Below are positions 17,826-26,959 of a stretch of 64,000 nucleotides of DNA, one piece after another; position 1 is the stretch's first letter; each line of letters starts with the position of its first letter. The translations under genes and the position numbers were made by a program. Location: contig JACRLR010000021.1 of assembly GCA_016219645.1 (NCBI GenBank), forward strand, positions 1-64,000, in the 5' to 3' direction. The notes under the pieces are model-generated. The model did no database searches. It saw only the letters and a program-made list of their open reading frames with translations, and was not told the DNA's origin. The stretch comes from Nitrospirota bacterium. Its GTDB lineage: Bacteria; Nitrospirota; Nitrospiria; Nitrospirales; Nitrospiraceae.

Positions 17826-19043
17826 CTAGTGCGCGGCCCACCGGACTGATTTCAGATCGACGCCTTCTTTTGCCATCTCGTACAGCGGGGACATCTCGCG
17901 AAGCTTGGTCACGACCTCAATAACCTTCTTGATCGTATAGTCAATCTCCTCGTCCGTATTGAAACGGCCAAGACCGAAGCGGATCGAGGAATGTGCCAAC
18001 TCCGTCCCGACACCTAACGCACGGAGCACGTATGAAGGTTCCAAGGTGGACGAGGTACAGGCAGAACCGGACGAGAGGGCGATATCCTTCATACCCATCA
18101 GCAAGGATTCACCTTCCACATAGGCAAAGGAGATATTGAGGTTGCCGGGGAGCCGGTTGGTCGGATGGCCGTTCAGATAGCTTTCTTCGAGTGCCGCCAT
18201 GATACTGGCCTCCAGCCGATTGCGCATCGCAGTCAACCGGGCAGCCTCCTTGGCCATCTCCTGCTCGCAAATTTCACAGGCCTTACCGAATCCCACGATT
18301 AAGGGCACCGGAAGCGTCCCGGAACGCATGCCGCGCTCATGCCCGCCGCCGTCCATTTGCGCGACGATGCGAACTCGAGGATTTTTCTTTCTCACGTAGA
18401 GCGCCCCGACCCCCTTGGGCCCATACATCTTGTGGGCGGCGAACGACATCAGATCGATGCCCATATCCTGGACATCGACCGGGATCTTGCCGACACCCTG
18501 CGTCGCATCGCAGTGAAAAAGGATGCCCTTTTCCTTGGCAATTTTACCGATCTCCTTGACGGGATTGATCGTGCCGATTTCGTTGTTTGCCAGCATGACG
18601 GAAATGAGGATGGTCTTCTCTGTAATGGCTTTCCGCACATCCTCGGGATTCACCATCCCGAATTTATCGACGGGGAGATAGGTCGCTGATGCTTTCCCTC
18701 TGCCCTCTAACGATTTGACTGTATCGAGCACTGCCCGGTGTTCGGTGGACGATGTAATAATGTGGTCGCCCTTCTCCTTGTACATGTCCAGCACGCCCTT
18801 GATCGCGAGATTATCCGATTCGGTGGCGCCGCTCGTAAAGACGATCTCTTTTGGATCGGCCTTGATCAGTTTCGCGATCTGTTTCCGTGCGTTTTCGACG
18901 GCCTCCTCTGCAGCCCACCCGAAAGCATGGTTACGGCTGGCCGCGTTCCCGAACTTCTCGGAGAAGTAAGGGAGCATGGTTTCCAATACGCGCGGATCTA
19001 CCGGTGTCGTGGAATGGTTGTCCAAAAAAATCGGCAGTTTCAT
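17826..19043 (-). CDS. iscS: Cysteine desulfurase IscS
   Basis: A pyridoxal-phosphate enzyme that removes sulfur from cysteine and passes it to IscU. It has 405 residues. It begins [17 protein letters not shown]; the PLP lysine is in [12 protein letters not shown] near residue 206, and the persulfide cysteine is in SSGSACTSS near residue 329. Two adjacent ATG codons (19044-19046 and 19041-19043, minus strand) overlap the iscR stop, so iscR and iscS are translationally coupled. Confidence 0.95.
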   Translation of the reverse strand: MKLPIFLDNHSTTPVDPRVLETMLPYFSEKFGNAASRNHAFGWAAEEAVENARKQIAKLIKADPKEIVFTSGATESDNLAIKGVLDMYKEKGDHIITSSTEHRAVLDTVKSLEGRGKASATYLPVDKFGMVNPEDVRKAITEKTILISVMLANNEIGTINPVKEIGKIAKEKGILFHCDATQGVGKIPVDVQDMGIDLMSFAAHKMYGPKGVGALYVRKKNPRVRIVAQMDGGGHERGMRSGTLPVPLIVGFGKACEICEQEMAKEAARLTAMRNRLEASIMAALEESYLNGHPTNRLPGNLNISFAYVEGESLLMGMKDIALSSGSACTSSTLEPSYVLRALGVGTELAHSSIRFGLGRFNTDEEIDYTIKKVIEVVTKLREMSPLYEMAKEGVDLKSVRWAAH

Positions 19044-19513
19044 CATTCAACTCCTTGTGCCGTGGGAGACTGGATTGTAATGAGGGGTGTGCCACCCATC
19101 ATGTCTTGCAGGGTCATACTATTGAGTAATTGAGCGATACTGTCCTGGACCTTCAAGAGCGGTGTGCGGATATGGCAATTTTCCCGCTGCATACAGAGTT
19201 CCCCATCCTTCTCATGAGAACAATCGGTGATACCCAAGGGGCCCTCGATGCTTTCGAGAATCTGGGCGATTGTAATCTGGTGTGCACGTCGGGCCAGCAC
19301 GTAGCCGCCCTTGGGACCATTATGACTTTCAATCAGTCCGTTCTTGGCGAGGGTTTGGAGCACTTTGGCCAGCAGTTCGAGGGGGATGTTGTACTCCTCC
19401 GCGATCTCCTTCGTATTCACGACACGTCCAGGCATCACGTCGCCGAACTGAACAGTCGCGATGTGCTGAAGTGCCATGAGTGCGTAGTCTGCTTTTTTCG
19501 AAATCTTTAACAT
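19043..19513 (-). CDS. iscR: Rrf2-family regulator IscR
   Basis: First gene of the isc operon. A winged-helix Rrf2 protein (156 residues) with helix-turn-helix at about residues 28-50 and [10 protein letters not shown] as the wing. Three cysteines ([10 protein letters not shown] then MQRENC) followed by His provide the usual 2Fe-2S ligand set, though the first spacing (eight residues) is longer than in E. coli IscR (five). Expected to sense cluster status and repress its own operon. A palindrome at 19536-19556 is a likely operator. Confidence 0.9.
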   Translation of the reverse strand: MLKISKKADYALMALQHIATVQFGDVMPGRVVNTKEIAEEYNIPLELLAKVLQTLAKNGLIESHNGPKGGYVLARRAHQITIAQILESIEGPLGITDCSHEKDGELCMQRENCHIRTPLLKVQDSIAQLLNSMTLQDMMGGTPLITIQSPTAQGVE

Positions 19514-19535
19514 TGCTATTGCCGATCATAACAGT

Positions 19536-19556
19536 CGGAGACTATAATGATCTCCG
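19536..19556. promoter_or_regulatory. Candidate IscR operator
   Basis: A perfect palindrome CGGAGA-N9-TCTCCG with an A/T-rich centre lies in the iscR leader, 23 bases before its ATG and downstream of the predicted -10 box. Position fits an autorepression site. It does not closely match the E. coli type 1 or type 2 IscR consensus, so assignment is by position and symmetry. Confidence 0.5.
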
Positions 19557-19574
19557 ATCAATAAGGTCGGACTA

Positions 19575-19604
19575 AGAATAGCATGCACATTTCTAAGCTG
19601 TCAA
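19575..19604 (-). promoter_or_regulatory. Promoter of the isc operon
   Basis: On the minus strand a perfect TTGACA (19599-19604) and TATTCT (19575-19580) are separated by 18 bases, about 62 bases upstream of the iscR start. Transcripts would run through the palindrome at 19536-19556. Confidence 0.55.
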
Positions 19605-19641
19605 CAGCAAGACCTCAGTAGGCTGAGAAAGGACCAGATAC

Positions 19642-20058
19642 ATGGGCGGAACCAATCCTTATATTGAAAAAGCTGATTATGAGCTTCCTCGGACAGCCTA
19701 TACGGTCACCTTTATTGCCCCCGACGGCATAGTCACGAAGGTCGAAGTCGACCCGGCAAAAATCCCCTATGGCCCGACGGGGCTCCCTGGGAGCCTTCTG
19801 GATGTGGCGATGGGAAATGGAGTAGCCTTAGAACATGTCTGCGGCGGGGTTTGCGCCTGTTCAACCTGCCACGTCATCGTGAAGCAGGGCCTTGAGAGTT
19901 GTAACGAGGGGACGGATGATGAATTCGATCAGTTGGAAGAAGCGCCGATGACGACGCTGCAATCACGGCTCGGTTGCCAATGTGTGCCAAACGGGACCAA
20001 GGATATTCTTGTCGAGATTCCGGCGGTCAATAAGAACCTCGTTAAGGAAGGCCATTGA
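19642..20058 (+). CDS. fdx: 2Fe-2S ferredoxin of the ISC type
   Basis: A vertebrate-type (adrenodoxin-like) ferredoxin of 138 residues. Ligands: C-x5-C-x2-C in HVCGGVCACSTCH (about residues 67-78), and the fourth Cys in LGCQC near residue 113. In ISC systems this ferredoxin supplies electrons for cluster assembly. It is transcribed divergently from iscR with AAAGGA before the ATG, so both promoters lie in 19514-19641. It has an N-terminal extension of about 20 residues compared with E. coli Fdx. Confidence 0.9.
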   Translation: MGGTNPYIEKADYELPRTAYTVTFIAPDGIVTKVEVDPAKIPYGPTGLPGSLLDVAMGNGVALEHVCGGVCACSTCHVIVKQGLESCNEGTDDEFDQLEEAPMTTLQSRLGCQCVPNGTKDILVEIPAVNKNLVKEGH

Positions 20059-20064
20059 CTTTCT

Positions 20065-20769
20065 TCAGTCATACGTTTCGACCTTCACTTCTTTTCGGTC
20101 GTACCCAGTCTGGACGAAATAGGCGCGCAACGGACGCACAAAAGCCTTCGTCCCGCACAGCATGGGAATCACTTTCGGCGCGTCTTCGATCAAGGGGCGG
20201 AGCATCGACAGTGTGAGATCGACCCCTTGCTGTTCACCGCCGGCAGCGACCAGAGGCAAATACCGGAGCCCGGGATTGGTCACAGCCAGCGTGAGTAATT
20301 CCTGATGAAACAGGAATTCGTCTTCTGCAGGGGCCACAGCAATCAACAAGACGGACCCGGTCTGTCGCTGGGAATAGAGTTGTTTCAATATGCAGCGTAT
20401 AGGAACGAGACCGGTGTAACGTGCAATGAGCAAGAGCTCCCGGTCGAGCGGCTCTGGAACGGTGAAATTTCCATAGGGCCCGGAGAGTGGTACCCTGTCA
20501 CCGGGTTTGAGTTGATAGAGAAAGCCGGAGCCCAGCCCTCCGACCACGCGATCAAACACCAGGGTCAGTTCGCCGGTAGTCGTACCGGGGGCTGCCATGG
20601 AATAGGCGCGATTGAGGGGAGGCTTCGCGCCGACAGGCAGCTTCAAAGACACCCACTGACCAGGCTGGAAGGCGATGTTCTGTGTCTGAGGAAGCACAAC
20701 AAGCTGACGGACGTGGGGTGTGAGATCGGTGACCGACAGGACCGTGGCCTGCTGAGTGAATTCTGCCAT
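20065..20769 (-). CDS. Ferredoxin-NAD(P)H reductase-like flavoprotein
   Basis: A 234-residue FAD-dependent oxidoreductase. The FAD domain includes FQPGQWVSLKLP and the R-x-Y-S motif in NRAYSMA (about residues 54-60), and LSGPYGNF. The NAD(P) half includes LLIARYTGLVPIRC, where most relatives have a G-T-G-x-A-P motif, and LCGTKAFV near the C terminus. Its position next to fdx suggests it could reduce that ferredoxin, but the genes are convergent, so this is inference. The diverged pyridine-nucleotide loop leaves the electron donor uncertain. Confidence 0.8.
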   Translation of the reverse strand: MAEFTQQATVLSVTDLTPHVRQLVVLPQTQNIAFQPGQWVSLKLPVGAKPPLNRAYSMAAPGTTTGELTLVFDRVVGGLGSGFLYQLKPGDRVPLSGPYGNFTVPEPLDRELLLIARYTGLVPIRCILKQLYSQRQTGSVLLIAVAPAEDEFLFHQELLTLAVTNPGLRYLPLVAAGGEQQGVDLTLSMLRPLIEDAPKVIPMLCGTKAFVRPLRAYFVQTGYDRKEVKVETYD

Positions 20770-20894
20770 GACGATCTCCCGATAGATCTCTTATCAGAAG
20801 GGCGGTGCGGAAGGAAGGTCAGGGATTCTGTACAACACTTTTTGCTGCATGCTATAGATACCGGCCATTTCTACGATTATACAGGAACAGAGTC

Positions 20895-22316
20895 ATGAGT
20901 CAGGTCAGAGTCAGATTCGCGCCAAGCCCAACCGGCTTTCTCCACATCGGCGGTGTCCGCACCGCGCTGTTCAACTGGCTCTTCGCCCGCCAGCAGAAGG
21001 GCGTGTTCATCCTCCGCATCGAAGATACTGATCAGGGTCGTTCCACCGATGAATCGATCCAAGCCATTATCGAAGGAATGACATGGGTTGGACTCGATTG
21101 GGACGAGGGGCCTTTCCGTCAAACCGAGCGTATAGACCTCTATCGCAGCCATGCGATGAAGCTTTTGGAACAAGGTGACGCGTACTGGTGCGTATGCAAA
21201 GCGGAAGAGCTCGAGGCGCGGCGTAAGGAGGCCGAGGCCAAGGGGCTGTCGCCCAAATACGACGGCCGCTGTCGTGATCGTGGCCTGACGAATCCGACCG
21301 GCGATGCGGCGCTGCGCTTCAAGTCTCCACAAGATGGAGAGACCATAGTCGACGATCTGATCAAGGGCAAGATCCAGTTCGATAATCGCGTTCAGGACGA
21401 CCTGATCATTCTCCGGTCGAACGGCTACCCGACGTACAACTTTTCAGTCGTGGTTGATGATGGGCTGATGAACATTACCCACGTGGTGCGGGGAGACGAT
21501 CACCTGACCAACACGCCGAGGCAGATTCCGATCTTCGGTGCGCTTGGGTTTTCAGTTCCTCAGTTCGGGCACCTGCCGATGATCTTGGGCTCGGACAAGG
21601 CCAGACTTTCTAAACGTCACGGGGCGACCTCGATCATGGCATACAAAGACATGGGCTACCTCTCCGATGCGATAGTGAACTATCTGGCCCGGCTTGGGTG
21701 GTCGTACGGCGACCAGGAACTCTTCACCCGTCAAGAGCTGATCGAAAAGTTTTCTTGGAAAAGCGTGCAGACATCGGCAGCGGTATTCAATCCTGACAAA
21801 CTCTTGTGGTTGAATGCCGAATACATCAAAACAAGCCCTCCACGCCAAGTGGCTCAGGCGCTCGTTCCTCTGTTAGAAAATGCAGGCCTGAAAGCCGAGG
21901 TCTCCGCTGTCTCGCAAAACTGGCTCGCACAGCTGGTTGTGTTGGTCAAGGAACGGGCGAAGACGCTGGTCGAGATGGTCGAGTGGGTGAAGCCGTATTT
22001 CGGCGAAGCGGTCATGTTCGAGGAGGAAGCTGCCAAGAAATTCTTGACGCCGGCGATAGCTCCGATGCTAGGCAAATTGTTGAAGCGGTTCGAGACCATT
22101 CCGTCTTTCTCCAAGCAGGAATGGGAGGAGGCCTTCAAGACGCTGGTTGAGGAGGAGGCAATCAAGATGGGACAGCTGGCCCAGCCGGTTCGCGTGGCGC
22201 TCACCGGTCGCACAGCCAGCCCTGGCCTGTTCGAAGTGATGGAGGTACTTGGAAGAGATAGAACATTGGCTCGGCTTCGAGCTGGGATTGAGCGCGCCTA
22301 TTCCGGTCAGGCTTGA
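20895..22316 (+). CDS. gltX: Glutamyl-tRNA synthetase
   Basis: A class I synthetase charging tRNA-Glu. It starts VRFAPSPTGFLHIGGVRTALFN, with the HIGG form of the HIGH motif, and carries the KLSKR-type loop as ARLSKRHGA near residue 238. Length of 473 residues is normal. The start at 20895 gives the family N terminus. Because a separate GlnS is encoded at 36.3 kb, this enzyme need not charge tRNA-Gln. Two tRNA-Gln genes follow directly. Confidence 0.95.
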   Translation: MSQVRVRFAPSPTGFLHIGGVRTALFNWLFARQQKGVFILRIEDTDQGRSTDESIQAIIEGMTWVGLDWDEGPFRQTERIDLYRSHAMKLLEQGDAYWCVCKAEELEARRKEAEAKGLSPKYDGRCRDRGLTNPTGDAALRFKSPQDGETIVDDLIKGKIQFDNRVQDDLIILRSNGYPTYNFSVVVDDGLMNITHVVRGDDHLTNTPRQIPIFGALGFSVPQFGHLPMILGSDKARLSKRHGATSIMAYKDMGYLSDAIVNYLARLGWSYGDQELFTRQELIEKFSWKSVQTSAAVFNPDKLLWLNAEYIKTSPPRQVAQALVPLLENAGLKAEVSAVSQNWLAQLVVLVKERAKTLVEMVEWVKPYFGEAVMFEEEAAKKFLTPAIAPMLGKLLKRFETIPSFSKQEWEEAFKTLVEEEAIKMGQLAQPVRVALTGRTASPGLFEVMEVLGRDRTLARLRAGIERAYSGQA

Positions 22317-22352
22317 CGGAGTGAGCGATCGTATATTAGGTTGAGCGTCGGT

Positions 22353-22426
22353 TGGGGGATCGTCTAGAGGTAGGACGTCAGTCTCTGGATCTGACTACCT
22401 AGGTTCGATTCCTAGTCCCCCAGCCA
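22353..22426 (+). tRNA. tRNA-Gln (anticodon CUG)
   Basis: A 74-base cloverleaf with encoded CCA. The acceptor stem is TGGGGGA/TCCCCCA with G discriminator. The T arm contains GGTTCGATTCC. The anticodon loop is CTCTGGA, so the anticodon is CTG. The closing pair of the anticodon stem is a U-U mismatch (31-39), a small oddity. Begins 36 bases after gltX. Confidence 0.93.
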
Positions 22427-22479
22427 AATAATCTTTCCCGCCCGTACTCTCAGAACTATGCCTCTGTTTCGTACCGCGC

Positions 22480-22553
22480 TGGGGGATCGTCTAGCGGTAG
22501 GACGCCGGCCTTTGGAGCCGGCTACCTAGGTTCGATTCCTAGTCCCCCAGCCA
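22480..22553 (+). tRNA. tRNA-Gln (anticodon UUG)
   Basis: A 74-base cloverleaf with encoded CCA and nearly the same sequence as the preceding tRNA, differing mainly in the anticodon arm (stem CCGGC/GCCGG, loop CTTTGGA, anticodon TTG). Together the two read both glutamine codons. It marks the left edge of the defence island. Confidence 0.95.
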
Positions 22554-22911
22554 CTTTCTCACAATCCGCGATCTACAACCTACGCCACGTCTGCTTTTTG
22601 TCTCCCAACCCTTCGCACCTGGTAGTCCCCAGAGGGATGCCTTCGGGCTTCGCGCACAGACCTCCCGGAGCGATCCTTCCGGGCTTCGCCGGGTGGAAGC
22701 CTTCTGGAATTCCCGCAGCCACGGTCTTCGACCGTGTTGCTTTGGTCAGTTCCAGCTTTCCTTCCCAGCTCAGCCTCGGTGGATGCCTCGCTCCTCCGGC
22801 CATGTGCGCGAACCCCAAAGGCATCCCAGTAGATGAGCGTGATTTCTTGGAGGGAAAAGGATATCCTTCGGCGGCATTCATTCAAGTCATAAAGCTAGTC
22901 TGACCACGACA
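22554..22911. other. Non-coding stretch between tRNA-Gln and hsdR
   Basis: About 360 bases. Short GC-rich near-repeats occur (CGGGCTTCGC twice, at about 22647 and 22678, within related 33-base units). A minus-strand frame at 22573-22881 reads repeated G-I/M-P-x-G-F motifs but has no ribosome site or family resemblance. Possibly decayed DNA at the island boundary; no integrase or attachment duplication seen. Confidence 0.4.
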
Positions 22912-25329
22912 ATGAGCCAACCTGAAGCCTTCTCCCGCATCCTCATCGACAAAGCTTTAGAGTTCAGCGGGTGGGATTTGCTGAAGCCCCAGCAAGTCCA
23001 ATTCGAATTGCATACAGGGAACGGGCGAGCGGACTACCTGCTCAAGGACAGCCTTGGCCGGGTGCTCTGTGTCCTCGAAGCGAAGCGCGAAGGGCTCGAT
23101 CCCTACGACGCCAAGGAGCAGGCACGCGGTTACGCCGAAAATCTCAACGCCCCTTTTATCATTCTGTCCAACGGCCGCGAGCATTGGTTTTGGAATTATG
23201 AGCGGGCCGACCAGAGAGACGCCTACCGTATCGAGCGTTTGCCATCGCGGGAAGATCTCGAACGAGTCCGATTAAAGAACCTTCAACCGCCGCGGCCGCT
23301 CGAAAGTGAAATCATCACACCCGACTATCTCCGCCACTTAAAGCATGACCTCAAGCTGAGGCGCTACCAGATTCGAGCGATGGACGAGATCGCCCGGCTG
23401 TTCGATACCAAAGGTCTCCGCAAATTCCTCCTTGAAATGGCCACCGGCACTGGAAAAACATTGCTCTGTGCCGCACTTATCCGACGGTTTCTCATGAGCC
23501 GCAATGCCGAGCGTGTTCTGTTCATCGTGGACCGTATTGAACTCGCAAAGCAGACCATTGAAGACTTCGCCGTCGTCCTACCGGAGTTCAAGCCGGTGAT
23601 CTACAAGACAGCCCGCCGCACGGGCGAACTTCTGGGTGCCTCGGTGGTCGTGGCCACCATTCAATCGCTCATGACTGACCGCCGCTACCGCGAAGAGTTC
23701 ACGCCGTTCTACTTCGACCTTGTCATCAACGATGAAGCCCACAGATCCATCTATGGCGATGCCCGCGAAGTTGTGCAATTTTTTCAGGCCACTCGCATCG
23801 GTCTTACGGCGACACCCAAGGCCTATCTTAAGAACATCAACATGGAGCAATTGGCCGAAGAGAACCCCCAGGCCCTGGAAGCTCGTCAGTTACGCGACAC
23901 CTATCACTACTTCGGTTGCAAGCCCGGCTTCCCGACGTACCGCTACGACATCATCGACGCCGTGAAGGACCCAGAAGGCCCCTTCCTCTGCCTGCCGAAG
24001 ATTTTCGATCTCCGCTCAGACATCACCACGAAAGCACTCGCCGAATCCGGCTGGGCGGTCGTTGTCAATGAACAAGACGAGAACTTCAAAATCCAGGATT
24101 TGGAAAAGAAGATTTTTACACCAGCCCGCAATCGCCTCATGTGTGAAACTTTTCTCAAGGAAGCGCAGAAAGATCCCGCTGGAGCTATTGGCAAATCCAT
24201 CGTCTTCGCTGTGAACCAGACGCATGCGACCAACCTCACGAAGATCTTCAACGAACTGCAGCCCGGTATCGCGCTGACCATCACGTCACGCATTCCTGAG
24301 GCGTCGGTGCTGGCCAAAGAGTTCCGCGACGGCAAACGCGCAGAGCGCATCGCGGTATCCGTGGACATGCTCTCCACCGGCTACAACTGCCGCGACCTGC
24401 TCAATATCGGCCTCTTTCGCCCGGTCTTCTCGCCGACGGAATATATTCAGATCAAAGGCCGGGGGACCAGACTCTATACGTTCACAATAGGCCACACAGC
24501 CTATGAGAAGTCGTGCTTCTTCCTTCTCGATTTCTGCGCAGTCGCGGAATACTTCGAGGAAGAATACGACTACTCGTTGCCGTTGAAGGTTCCCCGTGAA
24601 AAGAAGCCATCCGTCGCAACTGCCTCGTATGTGCACGTCGATGGCGGCAACAGTGTGGCCGCAGAAGGTCAACCGGAGGATTTTCCACGGGACAGACCGG
24701 CCCGTACGATTCCAACATGGGAAGGCATAGACACCATTGTCAGCCAAGAAGTCCGTATCGTCGGGCCCAATGGCGAGAAGGTGGACATCATGACCTTCCG
24801 TGGTGGCTACGAGCGCGACATTAAGGAGTTCGTCGAGAAGACACCCGCGCTCAAAGCAGCCGTTGAAGCCGAGGACGACGACGCCATCGAAACCATCCTC
24901 AACGAACGGTTCTACCATCGTCCGGAAATGTATTACTCGCCGGACAAGCTCATCGTCTCCTACGGCGTCCCTGCAACCACACCGGCCTTCGTTTATAATG
25001 CGCTGGGTCGCAAGCCGTTGCCCACGCGCGAAGCCATAATTACCGATACCGTGGATTCCATCGCGGCTCGGTTCAATCTCCGTTACAGCGAGCAGAAATG
25101 GGTGGACGCCACAGCGCAACTTCTGGCCGAAGATTCAACGGCACTCCGGCGCTTCCTGGCCGGGGACATGACACTCTTTACTGCCAGCCAGTTCAACCAG
25201 CTAGGCGGCGTCTCTGCTCTGGCCCGATTTGAGGATCGAGAAAAAGTCTTCGAGGCCTTGCGTCAATCCACACTCGTTCGGCAAAGTGTGTTAGGCGGAT
25301 CGCAATTATCATCTGGCCCTCCTCAATGA
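22912..25329 (+). CDS. hsdR: Type I restriction enzyme, R (motor/nuclease) subunit
   Basis: An 805-residue HsdR of the EcoEI-like type. The N-terminal nuclease domain has a PD-(D/E)xK arrangement: Asp41 in RADYLL, then E56-A-K58 in CVLEAKREG. The superfamily 2 motor has Walker A ATGTGKT (about residues 177-183) and DEAH at 274-277. The C-terminal region from about 670 would contact the methylase. It translocates DNA and cuts unmethylated targets when joined with HsdM and HsdS. All key residues look intact. Confidence 0.93.
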   Translation: MSQPEAFSRILIDKALEFSGWDLLKPQQVQFELHTGNGRADYLLKDSLGRVLCVLEAKREGLDPYDAKEQARGYAENLNAPFIILSNGREHWFWNYERADQRDAYRIERLPSREDLERVRLKNLQPPRPLESEIITPDYLRHLKHDLKLRRYQIRAMDEIARLFDTKGLRKFLLEMATGTGKTLLCAALIRRFLMSRNAERVLFIVDRIELAKQTIEDFAVVLPEFKPVIYKTARRTGELLGASVVVATIQSLMTDRRYREEFTPFYFDLVINDEAHRSIYGDAREVVQFFQATRIGLTATPKAYLKNINMEQLAEENPQALEARQLRDTYHYFGCKPGFPTYRYDIIDAVKDPEGPFLCLPKIFDLRSDITTKALAESGWAVVVNEQDENFKIQDLEKKIFTPARNRLMCETFLKEAQKDPAGAIGKSIVFAVNQTHATNLTKIFNELQPGIALTITSRIPEASVLAKEFRDGKRAERIAVSVDMLSTGYNCRDLLNIGLFRPVFSPTEYIQIKGRGTRLYTFTIGHTAYEKSCFFLLDFCAVAEYFEEEYDYSLPLKVPREKKPSVATASYVHVDGGNSVAAEGQPEDFPRDRPARTIPTWEGIDTIVSQEVRIVGPNGEKVDIMTFRGGYERDIKEFVEKTPALKAAVEAEDDDAIETILNERFYHRPEMYYSPDKLIVSYGVPATTPAFVYNALGRKPLPTREAIITDTVDSIAARFNLRYSEQKWVDATAQLLAEDSTALRRFLAGDMTLFTASQFNQLGGVSALARFEDREKVFEALRQSTLVRQSVLGGSQLSSGPPQ

Positions 25330-25355
25330 GAAGCTAATTTGAAACGGGTTTGCGG

Positions 25356-26867
25356 ATGCCTCAAACGGTACACCCCACACAAACTTCCCCGCCATTCGAT
25401 GACAAGCTTATCGATGACCTCCTTCTATGGCCTGAGAGTAGTCAGTTTGAGTGTAAGAGACTGGCGGGCAAATTGACCACTGTCCTCGAATCCGTCGTAG
25501 CGCTCGCTAACACCGAAGGCGGTATCATAGCCGTTGGATTTGATGATCCAGACAAAGCCAAGGGTCGTGCCCGCGTGTATGGCATTCAGGAGAACCCGAC
25601 CAACTGGGACGAACTTCGCCGACTGCTTCAGTCCCGAATCACGGAACCTAATCTGCTCCCATATTTGCCCGTAGAGATTGGCTGTACGCTCCGTGATGGA
25701 ACCATGGGATCTGTCGTGTTCTTGAAAATTGAGAAGAGCAATCGCATCCATTCCATTGTGGATGATGGCACATGGGTCCGTCTCGAAAAGGGCAATAAGG
25801 AGTTGACGGCTAACGAGATCAACGATCTGTCCTTTGCGCGCGGTACGATTTCTGCCGAGGCACAATTGGAACCGATCGATGTAGAACTACTTGATACCGA
25901 TTACTGGAAGCAGTATGCCCAGCACCGTCGGCTCACACGTCCCCTTGCCGAGGCCCTTCGTCACATTGGTCTAGCCAGGCCCGATACACATGGAGCGCTA
26001 CGCCCAACCCGTGCCGCCGTCCTGCTCTTTGGCGAGGAGCCCTCAGGCCTTCTCAGCGGTAAGGCAGCTGTTCGTGTATTCCACTATCGAGGCAATCGTG
26101 TTCAGACCGATCCGCACACCAACTTGCTCAAGCCGCCGCGAACGATTTCAGGTCCGATCATTCGCCAGATTCAGGACACTACTGACTACGTGGTCAGTGA
26201 GTTGGCCAGCGGAGTACAGATGGGGCCCCTCGGGTTCGAGATCGTCCAGAGCTACCCTGTTCGTGTCATCAAGGAGGCCATCACCAACGCCCTTATTCAC
26301 CGGGACTATCGATTGCCCGCCGATGTGCATATCCGTATCTTCTCCGATCGCATTGAAGTGGAAAGCCCTGGCTTGCTGGTCGGTCCTGTCACTGCCACTA
26401 ACATCGGTACCATCGGCACGCATGCCCGCAATCCAGTTCTGGTCAACCATCTCCGAGACTTTCCCACACCACCGAATCTTGATGCGGGCGAAGGCGTACG
26501 CATGATGTTCGGCACCATGCAGGCGGTTGGGTTATACCCGCCCCTCTATCTGACTCGTCCACATGTTCAGCAGGAAGCGGTAATTGTCTTTCTACTCAAC
26601 GAGCATAGGCCGACTGCCTGGGAACAGGTGAGTCGGCACATCGATCAGCATGGCTCCATCGGTAACACCGAGGTCCGCAAGGCAATGGAAACCGATAACG
26701 TACTGGCAGCCTCCAAGCAGATTAAGAAGTGGCTGGAACAGGGCCTCTTGATTGTCCTCAACCCGGCGGCAGGCACTCGCGCCAGGCGGTACTGCAAGCC
26801 GAACATGCCACCACCAACCCAGTTGTTTTCTACCCTCGAAGGAAAACAACGAAGGGGAAAGACATAA
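25356..26867 (+). CDS. AlbA_2 / HATPase_c_4 protein in the hsd operon
   Basis: A 503-residue protein with an N-terminal AlbA_2 (Schlafen-like) domain at about residues 15-140 (FECKRL, ALANTEGGIIAVGFDD) and a GHKL-type ATPase region at about 260-380 (EAITNALIHRDYR, IRIFSDRIEVESPG). A C-terminal winged-helix-like part follows. Often labelled putative DNA-binding protein or RecG-like, though it has no helicase motor. It lies between hsdR and hsdM on the same strand. Such proteins recur in defence loci; the function here is unknown. Confidence 0.8.
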   Translation: MPQTVHPTQTSPPFDDKLIDDLLLWPESSQFECKRLAGKLTTVLESVVALANTEGGIIAVGFDDPDKAKGRARVYGIQENPTNWDELRRLLQSRITEPNLLPYLPVEIGCTLRDGTMGSVVFLKIEKSNRIHSIVDDGTWVRLEKGNKELTANEINDLSFARGTISAEAQLEPIDVELLDTDYWKQYAQHRRLTRPLAEALRHIGLARPDTHGALRPTRAAVLLFGEEPSGLLSGKAAVRVFHYRGNRVQTDPHTNLLKPPRTISGPIIRQIQDTTDYVVSELASGVQMGPLGFEIVQSYPVRVIKEAITNALIHRDYRLPADVHIRIFSDRIEVESPGLLVGPVTATNIGTIGTHARNPVLVNHLRDFPTPPNLDAGEGVRMMFGTMQAVGLYPPLYLTRPHVQQEAVIVFLLNEHRPTAWEQVSRHIDQHGSIGNTEVRKAMETDNVLAASKQIKKWLEQGLLIVLNPAAGTRARRYCKPNMPPPTQLFSTLEGKQRRGKT

Positions 26868-26959
26868 GGTCAGGTAATTCAACGACTTATAAAACCGTTG
26901 TTATCCAGAAGTCTTCATTGATCCATAGAGGGCGACTAAGGAAGGACCCTAGAACATCC

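Noticed and set aside
22573-22881. Minus-strand frame with repeated G-I/M-P-x-G-F motifs
   Set aside because: GC-rich near-repeats produce the pattern; no ribosome site and no known family.
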